From the NCBI RefSeq assembly GCF_002105155.1, contig NW_019029022.1, positions 248,001 through 312,000 on the forward strand: a stretch of DNA of 64,000 nucleotides, read 5' to 3'. Origin of the DNA: Lobosporangium transversale (Eukaryota > Mortierellomycota > Mortierellomycetes > Mortierellales > Mortierellaceae). Shown one piece after another: positions 1-16,278 of the stretch. The first letter of the stretch is position 1, and every line of letters begins with the position of its first letter. The notes under the pieces are model-generated. The model searched no databases and was not told the origin of the DNA. It worked only from the letters and a program-made list of their open reading frames with translations. The position numbers and the translations under genes are program-made.

Positions 1-434
1 TTGAGTTTGAGCCGAGTTATACCTTTGTCTTGTGCCTGTAGGGGTACCTTGTCTTGATAGCCATGAAACATGCGATCTCCTTCAATGTCACAAAGAGAGC
101 CTGTATCTAGACCTCTTTTGTTCCCTGTACACATTCAAACACTGCAGCCTTGGAAGGATTGTCGAGAGGATGTCAGTTAGGACGTGTTCAGACAGATACA
201 CATACCGAGGGGGGACGTAAGGAAGTCTGTTTTTTTTTTTTTTTTTTTTTTTTCATTTCTTGTTGATTGTCATGGCGAAGGCTTGGTGGTGGTGGCAGTG
301 GTGGTGGTAGTAGCAGATCCACAAAAAGGAAATTTTCAGATGAAGGAGGAGGAGGAGTAGAGGGATCAAGACCACCGAAAGGACCTTTGCTGGGTCCAGG
401 AGGAGGGGGAGAGACAAGCCGGCAACAACAGTAG
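1..434 (+). CDS. 3' end of an unidentified Cys-rich protein with Gly-rich tail (partial at left edge)
   Basis: Two exons are inferred, about 11-216 and 281-434, joined by a 64-base intron with a GTAAGG donor and a poly-T run, the same architecture as other introns here. The first exon is open from just after the stops at positions 2-10, so it probably starts at an acceptor near there, and the gene begins outside the window. The visible part has many cysteines (motifs CDLLQC and LFCSLYTFKHC), then a Gly-rich tail containing a basic STKRKF segment that could be a nuclear localisation signal, ending in RQQQ and a TAG stop. Joining the exons keeps the frame (codon AC|G). I do not recognise the family. 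Composition and phase support coding, but the acceptor GCGAAG is weak. The model could be wrong. Confidence 0.45.
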
Positions 435-817
435 GACACAATCTACTACAAACATGACTAGGTCCAGAAAGGCCTTCGTCTTAAAAAAATTGTAAGTATT
501 GGCTCGATATACTTTTTTTTCTTGGTTAATTTATTTATTTATTTATTTCTGTGTTCTAATACATTTCTTCTTTTTACAATAGATGGAATGTCTCGTTTTT
601 TAATGGGACGGACTATATGTTGATTTTACCCCCTATTGTCCAGTAGGAGAACAAGAAAAAACGTTGACTATCCCCCCTTTATTTTATTTTTTTTTTTTTG
701 ACGCGAAATTGTAAAGTTCTTTTGATTTTGAAAACCAGTGTCCGCAAATTATCAAGAAAAAACATTGGTGAGAGTTGGTCATGCATGTTTCCAGTGACAA
801 CAATTCGTTCTTTCCTC

Positions 818-820
<3 letters not shown>

Positions 821-850
<30 letters not shown>
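821..850. repeat. (T)30 homopolymer
   Basis: Uninterrupted run of 30 T in the first spacer. It is one of at least thirty A or T runs of about 18-34 bases in the window, all outside coding exons. Confidence 0.95.
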
Positions 851-1465
851 CCTTTGACTTGTGCTCAAATTCCAGCAAGTTGGATCTGTGAATGTTGGAA
901 AGTGTATATAAACTCTTTCCCCTTTTTCTCAAACCCTCGACTGTCCGACTGTCTTAATAATTGTTTTACCAATGACGAAACTGGATCACGTTTAAAGATA
1001 CCCATTTGCTTATGGCAAAAAAGTTGATCGTCCATGAAGGTTAGCAAACTATAAAAGATCATGGCAGTATGAATTTATCATTTTTTAAAAGAGATTGACA
1101 CCAAAGCCGAGGTTTTATTATTGTCCCAAGAAATTAAGTAATGTAAATACCGCAATTGTAACAATGTAGTTTTTCTGGGCACAAGCCCTGTTATTCTGCT
1201 GGCTTGAGGTATGTAAGAATGAGAGCAAAGTTGGCTTTTTTTTGTTTTCAAACCTCGCCAAGCTTCATTGCAGCCATTTGCGCCGACAAGGTCTATTGTG
1301 AAGAAGCAGGGCTTTCTTTTTCTGGCAATCTGGCGGAGTCCTCTGTCACACATGTCACACATGTCTTGGAAACTAAGTTGTCAGGTATTAAATATTGCCG
1401 CATGTCTTGAGAAAGCAAAAAAAGAAGGCACTTTTTGCCTTTGCTCTCATCAATTGAAAGTCAAC

Positions 1466-1507
1466 AAGAAGAAGAAGAAGAAGAAGAAGAAGAAGAAGAA
1501 GAAGAAA
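1466..1507. repeat. (AAG)n trinucleotide microsatellite
   Basis: About 14 perfect AAG units on the plus strand in the spacer upstream of the flippase gene. No supported gene overlaps it. Confidence 0.95.
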
Positions 1508-1824
1508 AGCACAGCCCTGGATGAGGAAAGGAAGGAAAAGGGAAGGAAGGACAATACCCATGGAAAACAAAGTCATCTATCATTTATCAATGATGTGTTC
1601 GGATAGCTTTTACATCTTCACTTGTAAACTGCTAAAATTAACCTGCATATCAGAACGTGGTCGATCAACTGTCCTTTTAAAAAAGGGCCTTCCCTGTCTT
1701 CACTTTTATTTTATATGGTCATTTGTGTCATTTCATTCTTTCCATTGCTTCAACCTCCCCTCAAGGATCATTCTGATCCCCTCCAAACCCTTTCTTATTC
1801 TTTCTCTCTACTTTCTCTTCCTCG

Positions 1825-1907
1825 CTCTCTCTCTCTCTCTCTCTCTACTCTCCTCTCTTTCTTCCTCTTTCTTGATCTTTTTTTATTTATATATATATAT
1901 ATATATA
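1825..1907. repeat. CT-rich and TA dinucleotide repeats
   Basis: A perfect CT run of about 11 units is followed by pyrimidine-rich sequence and a TA run of about nine units. It lies roughly 350-430 bases upstream of the flippase start codon and may be part of its promoter or leader. Confidence 0.85.
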
Positions 1908-2257
1908 AATATAAAAAAAAAACACACACACAATCCATTGACGCTTCATTCCGCTCTGTCCCAGAGTGCCATCAATCTCTTCTCCATTTCGTTTAATTTG
2001 CTTTCTCTTATTATTTCTGCATGTCCATCTGCCTATCAACCCATCTGTCTTTTTATCAGTCTTTCTATTGACATTACATTTGTTTACAGTCTCAAGTCCC
2101 TTAATCCAGTCAGTCTTTCATTCTTTTGACTTTTGCTTTTTCATACATATCGACACCCTGATATCCTGACATCCTTGGTACGCAGGCACACAGGCACACA
2201 GGCACACAGACATAGCATAGCGCACACTGTTATATTGCTACTATCGTCATTGTCACC

Positions 2258-5200
2258 ATGGAATTCGTTTATCGCGCCATCCCACACCGTGTGCGTCGTC
2301 TTTTCTCTCCAAAGCCAAAGGAGGGCGAAGGTCCAGAAGACAGTTATCGTCTTCGTCGAATGGAATCACATGCCTCCATGACTGCCACAAAACGAAGACG
2401 CATCTTCCTCAACTTGACACCAGAGTCAATTGAAAATGATCTCGATGCACCACATGTGTCTATACCTCATTACCCAACTAACAAGGTTACAACTTCGGTA
2501 AATATGCCCATAACAGCTCTCCTCTCTCTCTCTCTATTTTTTTTTTTTTTTTTTTTTTTTTTTGGTTCTGTGCAGCAATCAGAAGCACAAATCTGTAAGC
2601 GGGCTCGTTTTTATGTTGCATACAGTGCGGTGCGATCAACGAACAATTTGATATGTTTTCAGCAATCCTGAAATGATGACAATGCAATGTCGAAAGGAGA
2701 CATTAGATAAAGGGATATCACTTCACAAAACTTGGGCAAATTCCATTGATCAGCCAATGAGACCAAACCCTGTTCTATTTTTTGATTTGTTTATGATCCC
2801 TGTCAGCGTCTTCCGGTCCTTCAATTCCGGCATCTCGGTGGCCTTCTTTTCCGCTCCAATCCCAGTCACTCAGTCAACAAACCAACAACAAACAACAAGT
2901 TTGTTCCTCTTTTTGTTTGAGCTCTTTTTCTCTCTTTCGTCACTTGGTCTCTCATTCTCCGACATTGCATGCCCACACAAACATGTGCCTGTGCTGTGCA
3001 ATTTCCTTTGCTTTCTATATTTATTCTTGCGGGAAAAGGAACAATGTCCCATCACTGACAATGGAAATATTATATGATACTCAGCTCTATCCTGCCTTTT
3101 CGTGACTCCCGTATCACTTTCATGAATACGTGTATAAATATCATATCATCACTCGATACATTCGAGCCCTGGAATAGTGGCAGGCCATAGCAGCTGGTGC
3201 TTCTGATCTAAGGATCAACGCGGATCACTCGCTCATTTTATTTCATCCACCGCATTCCAGAACAGAAAGCAGGGGTGGCGTTGATAAATTAAAAAAAAGT
3301 GCAGCGGGAAGATCACCTTTACAGTCCTTCAACAGTGAAAAAAAAAAAAAAAAAAAAGCTCTCATAGTTACACAGCCCAGCATTACCCCTGTCTTCCTTT
3401 CCATTTTTTTTTGCTTTGTCAACCAACACTCATTGCTTTACATCTTCCCTTTTCATCTCTCTTGGTTTCTTGCCAGTGCACATTTGGATTTTTTTTTGTA
3501 TAAAGCATTATCGAAAGCCTGTAATTGGCTAAAGGTGTCGACTAATCAACCTTGGCAATGGACCTCGGTGTGCTTGTTCTTTCATGGTTTCATTTAAGCA
3601 CCAGGAGTGAAATAACTACTAGAACAATAGAACGAGGATGAGACGAAAGAAGGAGATGGGAAGGAAGAGAGGCTTGGAGTTTTAAGACTGGGACCTGTTC
3701 TATGAATAGCCAAAGGATATGGGCTGACACATTTGTGTTGATCGATTAATTTTGAGAAGGGTGATTGTTCTGTGCAACAAGCGATATATTATCCTAGATG
3801 TGGATAGGCGTCATGATTCATCTTGTTTTTTAACTCAATTTTTTTTTTTTTTTTTTTTTTTTCCCTAGAAATATGACCTGTTTTCGTTCATACCCAAAAA
3901 CCTGTTCGAGCAGTTCCGTCGTCTCGCTAATCTGTATTTTTTGTTCGTGGCAGGACTCTCAATTGCACCTATTCTTGGAGGGTTTGCGCCTTATTTGACT
4001 TTCCTACCTCTCATCTTCATCATCTCTGTCACAGCAATCAGAGATGCCATCGAGGATTGGAAGCGCCGGAAATCAGACGAAGCATTCAATAACGCACCAG
4101 TTATTCTCCTCCGAAATTGGACAAATACCAACATTCACTCTAGGAGCTCAAGTAAACTACAGGCAATTCAATCCACCATCAACAATCTGTTCAGCTTCCT
4201 CAGTAGACCCTCCAAATCACATCTTCCTAATCGTGCTGCCGCTATCAATGCTGCAGCCTTAACACCCGTTACACCAAGCGGACGCTCCGATCAAAATTCT
4301 TACTTTGATGGTCATTCTTCACATGGTGCGGCAACGGATGCCCAGGACTCTGCTGGCAGACCTATCCGACGTATCCGTCGCAACGTTCCTCATTCTGTAC
4401 TTAATCATACTGAATCATTCTCAGCAAAACACTCAACTGGCGCCAAGTGGCAGGATTGTATCTGGCAGGATGTTAGAGTCGGAGATATCATATATCTCAA
4501 AAATGACGATCCTATCCCAGCAGATATGGTCATTCTCTCCACATCCGAGCCAGATGCCTTGTGCTTTATTGAAACCAAAAATTTGGATGGAGAAACCAAC
4601 TTGAAAATTCGTCGTGGATTGACTGCTACCAAGGGACTCAAGACACCTGCAGACATTGAAAGAGCAGCATTTTATGTAGAATCAGAAGCCCCTCATGCCA
4701 ACTTGTATTCATATCAGGGAGCACTCAAATGGTTGGTTTCTGACGGAGCAGATATGCCTGCAGGAGATCGTGTTGTTCACAACAAGACTGAATCTATCAC
4801 CATCAACGAAATCTTATTGCGTGGATGTGTCTTGCGTAACACAGAGCACGTCATTGGAATGGTACTCTTCACAGGGGTCGATACCAAGATTATGTTGAAC
4901 TCTGGAGATACTCCTAGCAAACGCAGTCGTATTGAAAAGGACCTTAATTTCCATGTAAGCTATTTATTTCATCTATTATGTCCCTTGCATGCGCGTCATT
5001 AGTATTTATCCATTACGACATGATGCATCTGTGTATAAATTCATCCAAATTTGAACTAGAGCTTGAAATTGAGCTCGAGTCTGACTATTAATGAATGGGA
5101 ACTCTATTCGCCCGTTAGATCGTCATGAACTTTATCATCCTATTTGCTCTCTCTATTGGATCTGCCATTGCCAATGGTGTTATTTTCGCAGATACTGCTA

Positions 5201-8200
5201 ACAACTCTGGAACACTCTTCGAATTCGGTGCAGATGCATCCACGCCATTCATGTCGGCCTTCGTTACTTTCTGGTACAATAATAGGAATATCATTGTAAA
5301 CCATTATAAAAAAAAAGAAAAGAAAGAAAAAGAAAAAGGAACTGCACTCGAATTGCACTAAGATATGCATCATCTTTTCCCATCCTTCTAGGTCTTGTTT
5401 GATTTTGTATCAGAATATTGTACCGATTTCCTTGTACATTAGTATTGAAATTGTAAAGACAGCGCAGGCGTATTTTATTCACAAAGACATTGAGATGTAC
5501 GACGAGCGTGTCAATCAGGCATGTATCCCGAAAACATGGAGTATCTCTGACGATTTAGGCCAGATCGAATACATCTTTTCAGACAAGACAGGCACGCTGA
5601 CTCAAAATGTCATGGAGTTTCAAAAATGTACTATCAATGGACTTGACTATGGTATTGGCGAGACAGATGCTACACGAGGGCAAAAGATGACCGGTGATGG
5701 AGAGTATGAACCTATGGAATTCGAATCTGATGATGACTATATCGCTAAATTAAACATGGAGCGCATCAAAATGAAGACAGCTATGGATCAGCTTTTTGAA
5801 AACAAGTATTATTCTGACAAGACGACTTTTGTGGACTCGGATCTGTTTACAGATATGGCTGATCCGACCTCGAAACATGCCAAGGCGATCATGAACTTTT
5901 GGACAGCGGTTGCAGTCTGCCATACTGTCATTACAGAGCGTGATGATGAGGATCCTTACAAGATTGAGTACAAGGCTCAATCACCTGATGAAGCTGCATT
6001 GGTTTCAACAGCCCGGGACGTTGGTTTTGTCTTCTTGGAGAAGAAGGGACCAGTTATGCATCTGGAAATCATGGGCCAACCACGGACGTATAAGATTTTG
6101 AACATCTTGGAATTCAACTCGAACAGAAAGCGTATGTCGATCATCCTTCGGCCACCAGAAGGTGGTATCGTGCTCGTCTGTAAAGGTGCGGACAGTGTTA
6201 TTTATGAACGTCTGGACAAGGGCGATGAGCAAAGCAAGCTGCGTGAAGACACTTTGGTTGATCTAGAACGGTTCGCAAATGAAGGTAAAAAAAAAAAAAA
6301 AAAAAAAAGAAAAGTTATTTTACGATATCCACTTCATTCGTAAATTTCTAATCTCAACTCTGAGGTATAAAATTTAATTTTGTTAGGTCTTCGTACCCTT
6401 TGCTTGGCTTATCGTAAAATCAGCGAGGAAGAGTATGCAGAATGGGTACTGGAGTATGATGAGGCCTGCAACACTATTCATAATCGCGATGAAAATATTG
6501 AAAATGCTTGTGAGGGCATTGAGCATTCGCTACTTCTCTTGGGAGGCACTGCCATTGAGGATCGACTTCAGGTTGGCGTCCCAGAGTGTATCGCACTATT
6601 GTCCCGCGCTGGAATCAAGCTCTGGGTTTTGACAGGAGATAAGACGGAGACGGCCATTAACATTGGATTTGCATGCAATCTACTTCAGAGGGACATGATC
6701 CTGATCATTATTCAAGCGCAGGATAAGGAAGACACGCGTGAGCAGCTTATGAAGGCACTAGACAAATTCTGGGGACGGGAGGCGGAGAAAGATCCGTCTT
6801 TGACCAATAGGTCGCATGCATTGGTTATTGACGGAGAGACACTCAAATATGGCTTGTCGCCATCACTGAATGGTTTACTTCTGGATGTCGGCAAACGCTG
6901 CAAGTCTGTCATTTGCTGTCGTGTCTCACCACTGCAGAAGGCCAAAGTCGTCAGCATGGTGAAGCGTGGGTTGGATGTCATGACTCTCTCCATCGGAGAC
7001 GGCGCCAACGACGTATCCATGATCCAGGAGGCCAACATTGGGATTGGTATTGCGGGAGAGGAAGGTCGTCAGGCCGTGATGGCGTCCGACTTTGCTATCG
7101 CTCAATTCCGGTTCCTTTCAAAATTGCTCCTCGTTCATGGACGTTGGTCCTATATCCGAATCTCAGAGATGATCTTGACATTTTTCTACAAGAACGTCGT
7201 GTGGACCTTGACCATCTTTTGGTTCCAATTCTTCTCTGGGTATGCTAAGAACTAACACTATCCAGGTTTTGGTATCCATATTTGTTTATTATTCAATGAC
7301 TGATTTATCTTGATACCTTTCATTATGTCTCTTACTTAGCTTTACAGCGCTGCTGTTGTTTGATTATACCTTTGTGGTACTATATAACCTGCTGTTCACG
7401 TCTTTGCCAATCATGTTCATGGGAGCGTTCGATCAGGATGTAGATGCAAAGACCTCGATGCAGTTCCCAGCGTTATATCTCCGTGGAATCAAACAGAAGC
7501 ACTTTACGCGCAGCAAGTTCTGGTTGTATGTTCTAGATGGACTTTATCAATCTATCATTTGCTTCTTCATCCCATGGTATCTCTCGAACGATATCTACTC
7601 AAATGGACATAGTACCAATGACCTAGTCTCTATCGGAGCATTGATCTCTGCCTGCTCTGTTGTCGTTGCCAACTTGTATGTGGGTCTCAATATGTTTCAC
7701 TGGACCAAGATGATTTTCGCTGTGATCTTTGGGTCAATCATTGTCTTTTTCCTCTATTGCTGGGTGTATGCCAACTTTTTCACAGTCGAGAACACGTTCT
7801 ACGGCATGGATCATATTCTACTCTCCAGCCCTACTTTCTGGCTCGCTATCGTGTTGTCAGTTGTTTTAACTATGTTGCCTCACTATGGCTACAAGTTTGC
7901 TCGCCAATATCTGAAGCCTAACGATATTATCATTGTTCGCGAGCAGCTGTACAGAGAGAAGCACCCTTCAAAGAAGGAGCGTCGTGCCAGAAAGTTGAAG
8001 GCCATGGCTTTGCGTGAGAGTGAATTGAACGGAACAACCAGTAGTTTTCACGAGACAGGCGTTCCTAGCCATGTGCTCGGGGATGATGATATGGAAGACA
8101 ACGATTTAGATCAAATCCCCGTCATTCGCAACTCTCCTACAATCATATCACCAGACGATCCAAATGAGCACCAGCCAGGCGACATTAGGCAGCGTCAGTC

Positions 8201-9323
8201 TAGCCCATCATCCATGCTTAGCGTGGGTAAGATGGATGAACCAAGTTATTTGAAGGGAAGCGCTGTTGCAGCTGAAGGACTAGCAGTGTCTTCAACATCG
8301 CTTACGGCTCAACCACAGCGAGAGTTGGTTGGACGGAGACGTGTTAACAACAACAACACAAATGCCACTGTAACGGCTGACACATCCATAGGGCATAGTG
8401 ATAACAATGGTGGTGGCAGTGATATGCTGGAGCCAACCAATCGCAAGTTCGCTCAAGGTTATCCCACCATATCATTCTCATTCAACCAAGAACTTGCCTC
8501 TGCGGCTGCAGCGGGCACTGCTGCTCATGCTAGCACAGGGATTGGAGCAGTGGATAGGCCACGCAACAAACGCCAGAGTACACCCTCTGTTCCTGTAGGT
8601 GGGCCTAACTTTAGATTTATGGGGGAAGATTCTCCATCCTCTGGATCTGGATCTGCGTCGAATCGACCTGTCAGTCATAAATCTGGTCATACTGGATTTG
8701 CATTTTCAACTGACGATGCATCAGCGTTTGTGTATTCACACTTGAACCGGGTACACAGTGCAAGTGCAGATGAGCGAGTGTCAGCTGCTAAAGCCAGACG
8801 AGCTTCGCGACGATACCAAGTAGGAAGGAATAGTATCGATGGAAGCGAGGTTGGATCTGGATCTCATCCTAGCTCGCCTGTAATAGCGTCAGGATTTGGA
8901 TATGATTCTCACGATAGAGTGTCTCCAGAAGTAAGGTCGCCGTTTGATGACAGTAATGAAGTAGATTCATCATCACAGCCAACTATTGGAGATGCTACAG
9001 GTATTGATAGTGGACGGCGCGAATCTCTAACCCGGCGACCCCGAGGACTCAGTCGATCGATGACTGCGCCCGATATTCCTGTCACTGAGCTAGGAGCCAT
9101 ATTAAAGCAACAGCAGAAGGATATGGAGTTGGGAATAGAAAGACTGTCGAAGGCGGAGGCATCTGTAAAAGCAGCAGCAAAAGCACAGCAGCGACAGAGC
9201 GTACAGAAGGTGAGATTCCAGGGTGCACCTGAGGATGAGGACGAAAAAGAGAAAGAGCCGAATCCATCAGCAGCAGGCTCTGGATCTGGATCTGCACGTC
9301 GAGAATCATCGAAAGAGAAATAG
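2258..9323 (+). CDS. DNF1: P4-type ATPase, phospholipid flippase (Dnf1/Dnf2-like)
   Basis: P4-ATPases move phospholipids from the outer to the cytosolic leaflet using ATP, usually with a Cdc50-family partner. Exons 2258-2497, 3869-4954, 5119-5273, 5392-6284, 6387-7239 and 7340-9323 give 1736 residues. Motifs: PKNLFEQFRRLANLYFL near the first membrane helix (about residue 90), LDGETNLK in the actuator domain (about 318), PISL in helix 4, phosphorylation motif SDKTGTLTQN (about 557) and hinge GDGANDVSMIQEA (about 994). After the last helix, a tail of about 440 residues (from about 1290) is Ser/Gly/Asn-rich with GSGSGS stretches. The insertion of about 90 residues before the WQDCIWQDVRVGD segment fits Dnf1-type enzymes. 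The start is the first Met before a strong family match. Intron 1, 1371 bases, is far longer than the rest. AATAAA lies at 9331. Confidence 0.93.
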
Positions 9324-12058
9324 TAATACAAATAAATAAAAATATAAAATGAGATCGATTTAATATATTGCACACGAGACTCTTTTTACTTTTTCCTAAA
9401 TCACATCCTAATGCATTTTAGAAACAACAGGATTTTATGCTTTTTATCAAGAAGAGAAAGCCGAGATCAGGCTGGCCATCGTACACAGATTGTGGAAGCG
9501 CTGTGAAAAGTTGATAAAGGCGACTGTTCAGTGCCTGTTATTTCTCCATATCTCCCTGGATTTAGCAGTAGTTAACAGAATTATTTGATTTCTCTCGAAC
9601 GACCGCCATCTAGAGGAACTAGTTAGAATTGTCAGAGTTCGCTGCATCGTTCAAACAATAAAATTCGAGCGGTAGTCAGCCAACCCTCGAAATATGATAT
9701 AAAATAACATCTCAAGACACTTCAATAGAATTACGGTAGCTACTGAGACGTAGATTAGATATTCTCGTCTCTTATATGCACTGGATGATACAGAGGTTGT
9801 TCCCTGAGCTAAGCTTTTTGAAGTTACGCCAAGTATCAGTAAATATAGACATAGTCTCGCTTTCCACATATTCCCATCCCTTCCCAATCCAAGGGCTGTG
9901 ACATAGCCATGAAAGGATACATATTTGTCAAAGCACTGATACATTCCTTGCAAAGTGCATGTGTGTGTTAAAAGTATTGTTCAAGGAACGTAGGCTGGTC
10001 AATGACATGTGGCCCCTGTTCAGATGTTTATATAGCTCCATATAGTGTCCAAGCAGTCGTCAAAGTGTACAGATTCTTGATGCGCGCCGAACACCGTTGA
10101 AAAAAATATCCATACTGTAACCATAGACATGGCTACCACAAATGTGGGCATCTAATATCCACAAAGTGGTTTCGTCATTTGTAAGTCGGATAATATTGGA
10201 CATATCATGAAACCCTGATACTCTTGTCGATCTTCCTCGGAAGTCTATCCCACCTATTAAGCCTGTAGAGCGTAAATTTGGTGAGGACACCCATCGCGTG
10301 GATATGAGCATCCAAAAATCCTCATTTTCTGCTGATGACTAGATGAGCGTTTCATGGTAATCTTCAAAGACCTGCCACTTTCTAGTAAGGCTTGAAAAGT
10401 TTTATTTGTGAAGATCATTCCTCATAGTATCTAGGTTGAAGGACTTGAAGCTATATGTACTGAAGTTCGCAGTCTATTTCATGTCGAGTTTTCAAGTAAA
10501 TTCGAAGAGGCAGTTAGTTGTACGGGTGTGGCCTGATTAGAGGGAAAAAAAGCGGTTTTGTGGATAGGTTTTAAAGACTTAGCTCAATTCTCGCACTCGA
10601 TCCAAGCCTGGTATTACTTCGGGGACTTGATGAGGCTCGAGGGCTGCTAACCGTTGTTTTTGCTCAAAGTTGTCTTTCATCCACTTGCTCGATAGCTTGC
10701 TAAAGAAGTATATCTTGAGACAGGATTGAGGATGAGTGCAGGAGAAAGAGCTGTCTTTTCTGATATACCTACCTTTGGCGCTTCGTAGCTGATGTCCGCT
10801 TTTGCGTTTGTCATCTTCATTGTGCTGGTTATAGACCACAAATCCAAGTTTACATCCAACTCTTGTCTGCTTTACCAAGCTGCTAGCATCAAGAGCCTAA
10901 TCGAAAACTGGAACGAAACTCTCAAGGAAGTACTCTTTGACCACAAGGAAAACGCACAGACAGTCTATCCTAACCATTTGTTGCAACAAAGGTATTGGGA
11001 CGCCTATTTGAAGATGAAGGAATACTGTCCATTCCTCTAACGACATATGCCAAAGAAAGATTTCAGTGTCGTTACTGTTTAAGATATGATTGCTCGGGGT
11101 TTGAGTTGGAGCAAGTTACGATCCACTTTTTATTCTCCCACTTTTTTTTGGAAAGCATGATAGCCTACATATATTTTTTGAGAATGGCTTCAAGTGAAGT
11201 CATTTATCCAGAGGGTTTCTCAAACTCAAGAAGTATTGATGTACCGTGTTTGCCTTCTCTTATACGTTTCCGGACTAAGATACCAGCCTAAAAATATGGA
11301 AAGGTTTATGGTTCATCTCTAGCTTTACCATAGTTTTCAGCCTTGCTATGCCCCCAGGTACCGCGGCCTGTGCCTCAGTTGGAATAAGTCAGGATCGGCC
11401 CTAAATAATCTGTTTGACCTTTCACCTCAAGGGTATTAGCTCTCCGTAACTGGATTGCCAGCCGTAAGCTGAAAGTCTAAAAGGACAGGGATTCAGAGAT
11501 TAGCGCAGAGAAGACAATAAGGAGAAACTATCGAGTGCCGAGGCCACTGAAGGATCGAAAGACTGGGACACTACTTGTTCAGTTCAAAGAAAGCAAATCA
11601 CGTGAAGGTGAATCCGTCACGATTTTCAATTTCGTGGCTGTATCCAGGTCAATGCAACCTGGCTATTCGACTGTCAAACTAACAGACTAACATTCACCCC
11701 GTACCCCTGTACAATTGCCTCTTTTCTTTTCTTCCAAACTCCACTCAACTTCCCTATCTTCCCTCTCTCCCTGCCACTCACACAAACACACAATCATTGA
11801 CTCTGTCTTCTTCAATTCCTTACTTTCATTTCAGTTCGAGAGGAAAGCACATTTCAGAGGTACAAAAAAAAAAAAAAGACAAATGTTTTGACCTCTTTTG
11901 ACAACACATGGTGTCAAGAGTCTTAGCCCGTGGAAAAAATAGAAAATCATTCACAGACGCGATTTTTCTTCTTTTTCTTTCAACTTTACTTGATAGTTGA
12001 AAAACATAACAAGCATCACTTCAATTATTAGGATATCTTTTCACTTGACAACGTCAAC
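9324..12058. other. Gene-poor spacer with possible decayed coding sequence
   Basis: No intact gene is recognised in 2.7 kb. Weak open frames exist: 9651-9953 (-), 100 codons with two hydrophobic stretches; 10579-10878 (-); and two plus frames, 10792-11040 and 10995-11291, that overlap in different phases and together read as non-repetitive protein-like sequence. None matches a family I know. About 11700-12058 is the pyrimidine-rich promoter and leader of the V-ATPase gene. Confidence 0.5.
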
Positions 12059-15096
<3,038 letters not shown>

Positions 15097-15239
15097 TATA
15101 TAAGAGATATAGGAGTAGAAATAGTGGCTACAGATGAAGGAAAAAAAAGAAAAAAGTAAAAGGAGGCCGTCCTTTATGTTACAGGAAATAAAGATAAAAG
15201 CGTTGAAATATTCATTTATTAGTGCTCGCACGATGTATG

Positions 15240-15373
15240 CTATTGTGAAAGAAGAGTCATCAAGTGCTGATTGCTTGTTTGGATTGAGAGGAGACAAAGA
15301 ATTCTTGAGGAATTGGGATTGGGAAGGAGATGAAACTGGAAATAAATTGCCGCACTAACGAAATACTCCTCTG

Positions 15374-15407
<34 letters not shown>

Positions 15408-16240
15408 GTCAGCTTTTTTTGATAGTTTAACAAGGCATTTGTTTCGTTTTTGCCAAATATCAGACATTACCTCAATATCATCTATGCCTGATCCGACCAT
15501 GTTCTTGTTCATAAAACCTAGCATCATCCCAGTCGAGATCTTGAACGCTTCCAAAATGCTCTTAGAACCGCCTTCCCCGCTTTGACTTCCGTGTCGTTGC
15601 TGTTGCTGTTTTTGATTCTGAAGGTAGAGCAGAGGAATTAAGAGTGGGTCGATATCAAACACATCTGCATCCCCATCCATGTCTGTGTCTGTATCAGTTT
15701 GTCCCAATCTCAGCTTCTTCGACTTGGCGGAGCTGCCATAGTTGCCCAAGACCTTTGCGGCTCGTTGGATCGCATATGCTACCACTAAGCACATTGTCTG
15801 CAACACTTCAATAGCGCCATCTGATTGTTGTTGACCAGACGATAATGGTCTTTTTGCTGATGCTAAAGTAAAGCCTAGGGTGGAAGATGACGATGTTGAC
15901 GTTGACGTTGACGGTATCGCTGGAGCAACACAGGTCCGCAGAACTGTGTACTCATGTGCTAAGCTGTTAAATTGATCCGCACATTGATAAAGTGCCAGCT
16001 CGTCCTCTGGATATATTTGAGGATTCTGTTGTTCTTGTAAACGTTCTGATGAAAGCGTCATAGAGAGTAACCGAAGTGTCCCAATTGTGGACTGACAAGT
16101 ATCCAGGTATCGACGGCGTAGCTCGCAGTAATGAAGATGGAATGATCTATCCACTTGATGGGCTTCGAGTTCCTAGAACAATGGTAAATACAAGCAAATG
16201 AGAATATGAGTGAGCGAGGGTCCCTATATGTGCAATACCG

Positions 16241-16278
<38 letters not shown>

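Larger units (their letters stand above)
435..2257. other. Spacer and flippase promoter/leader region
   Basis: No convincing gene is seen. The stretch holds a 30-base T run (821-850), an AAG microsatellite (1466-1507), a CT run (about 1825-1846), a TA run (about 1889-1907) and three copies of a CAGGCACA-like unit near 2183-2208. The last 600 bases are strongly pyrimidine-rich on the plus strand, as in many fungal promoters. Open frames here translate to homopolymer and low-complexity sequence only. Confidence 0.6.

Noticed and set aside
188..441. Two minus-strand Pro/Leu-rich frames over the left-edge region
   Set aside because: They are the reverse of Gly/Glu-rich GGN repeats; the plus-strand spliced frame is more protein-like.
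2673..3077. 134-codon frame inside flippase intron 1, and an adjacent ATGATGACA resembling a snoRNA C box
   Set aside because: The frame is Phe/Ser-rich and intronic; no D box (CTGA) at suitable spacing was found for the C-box-like site.
5274..5391. Reading the flippase through to a later GT (5296) as donor
   Set aside because: Only the donor at 5274 (TG|GTACAA) restores the frame and the FVTFW...LILYQNIVPISL motif.
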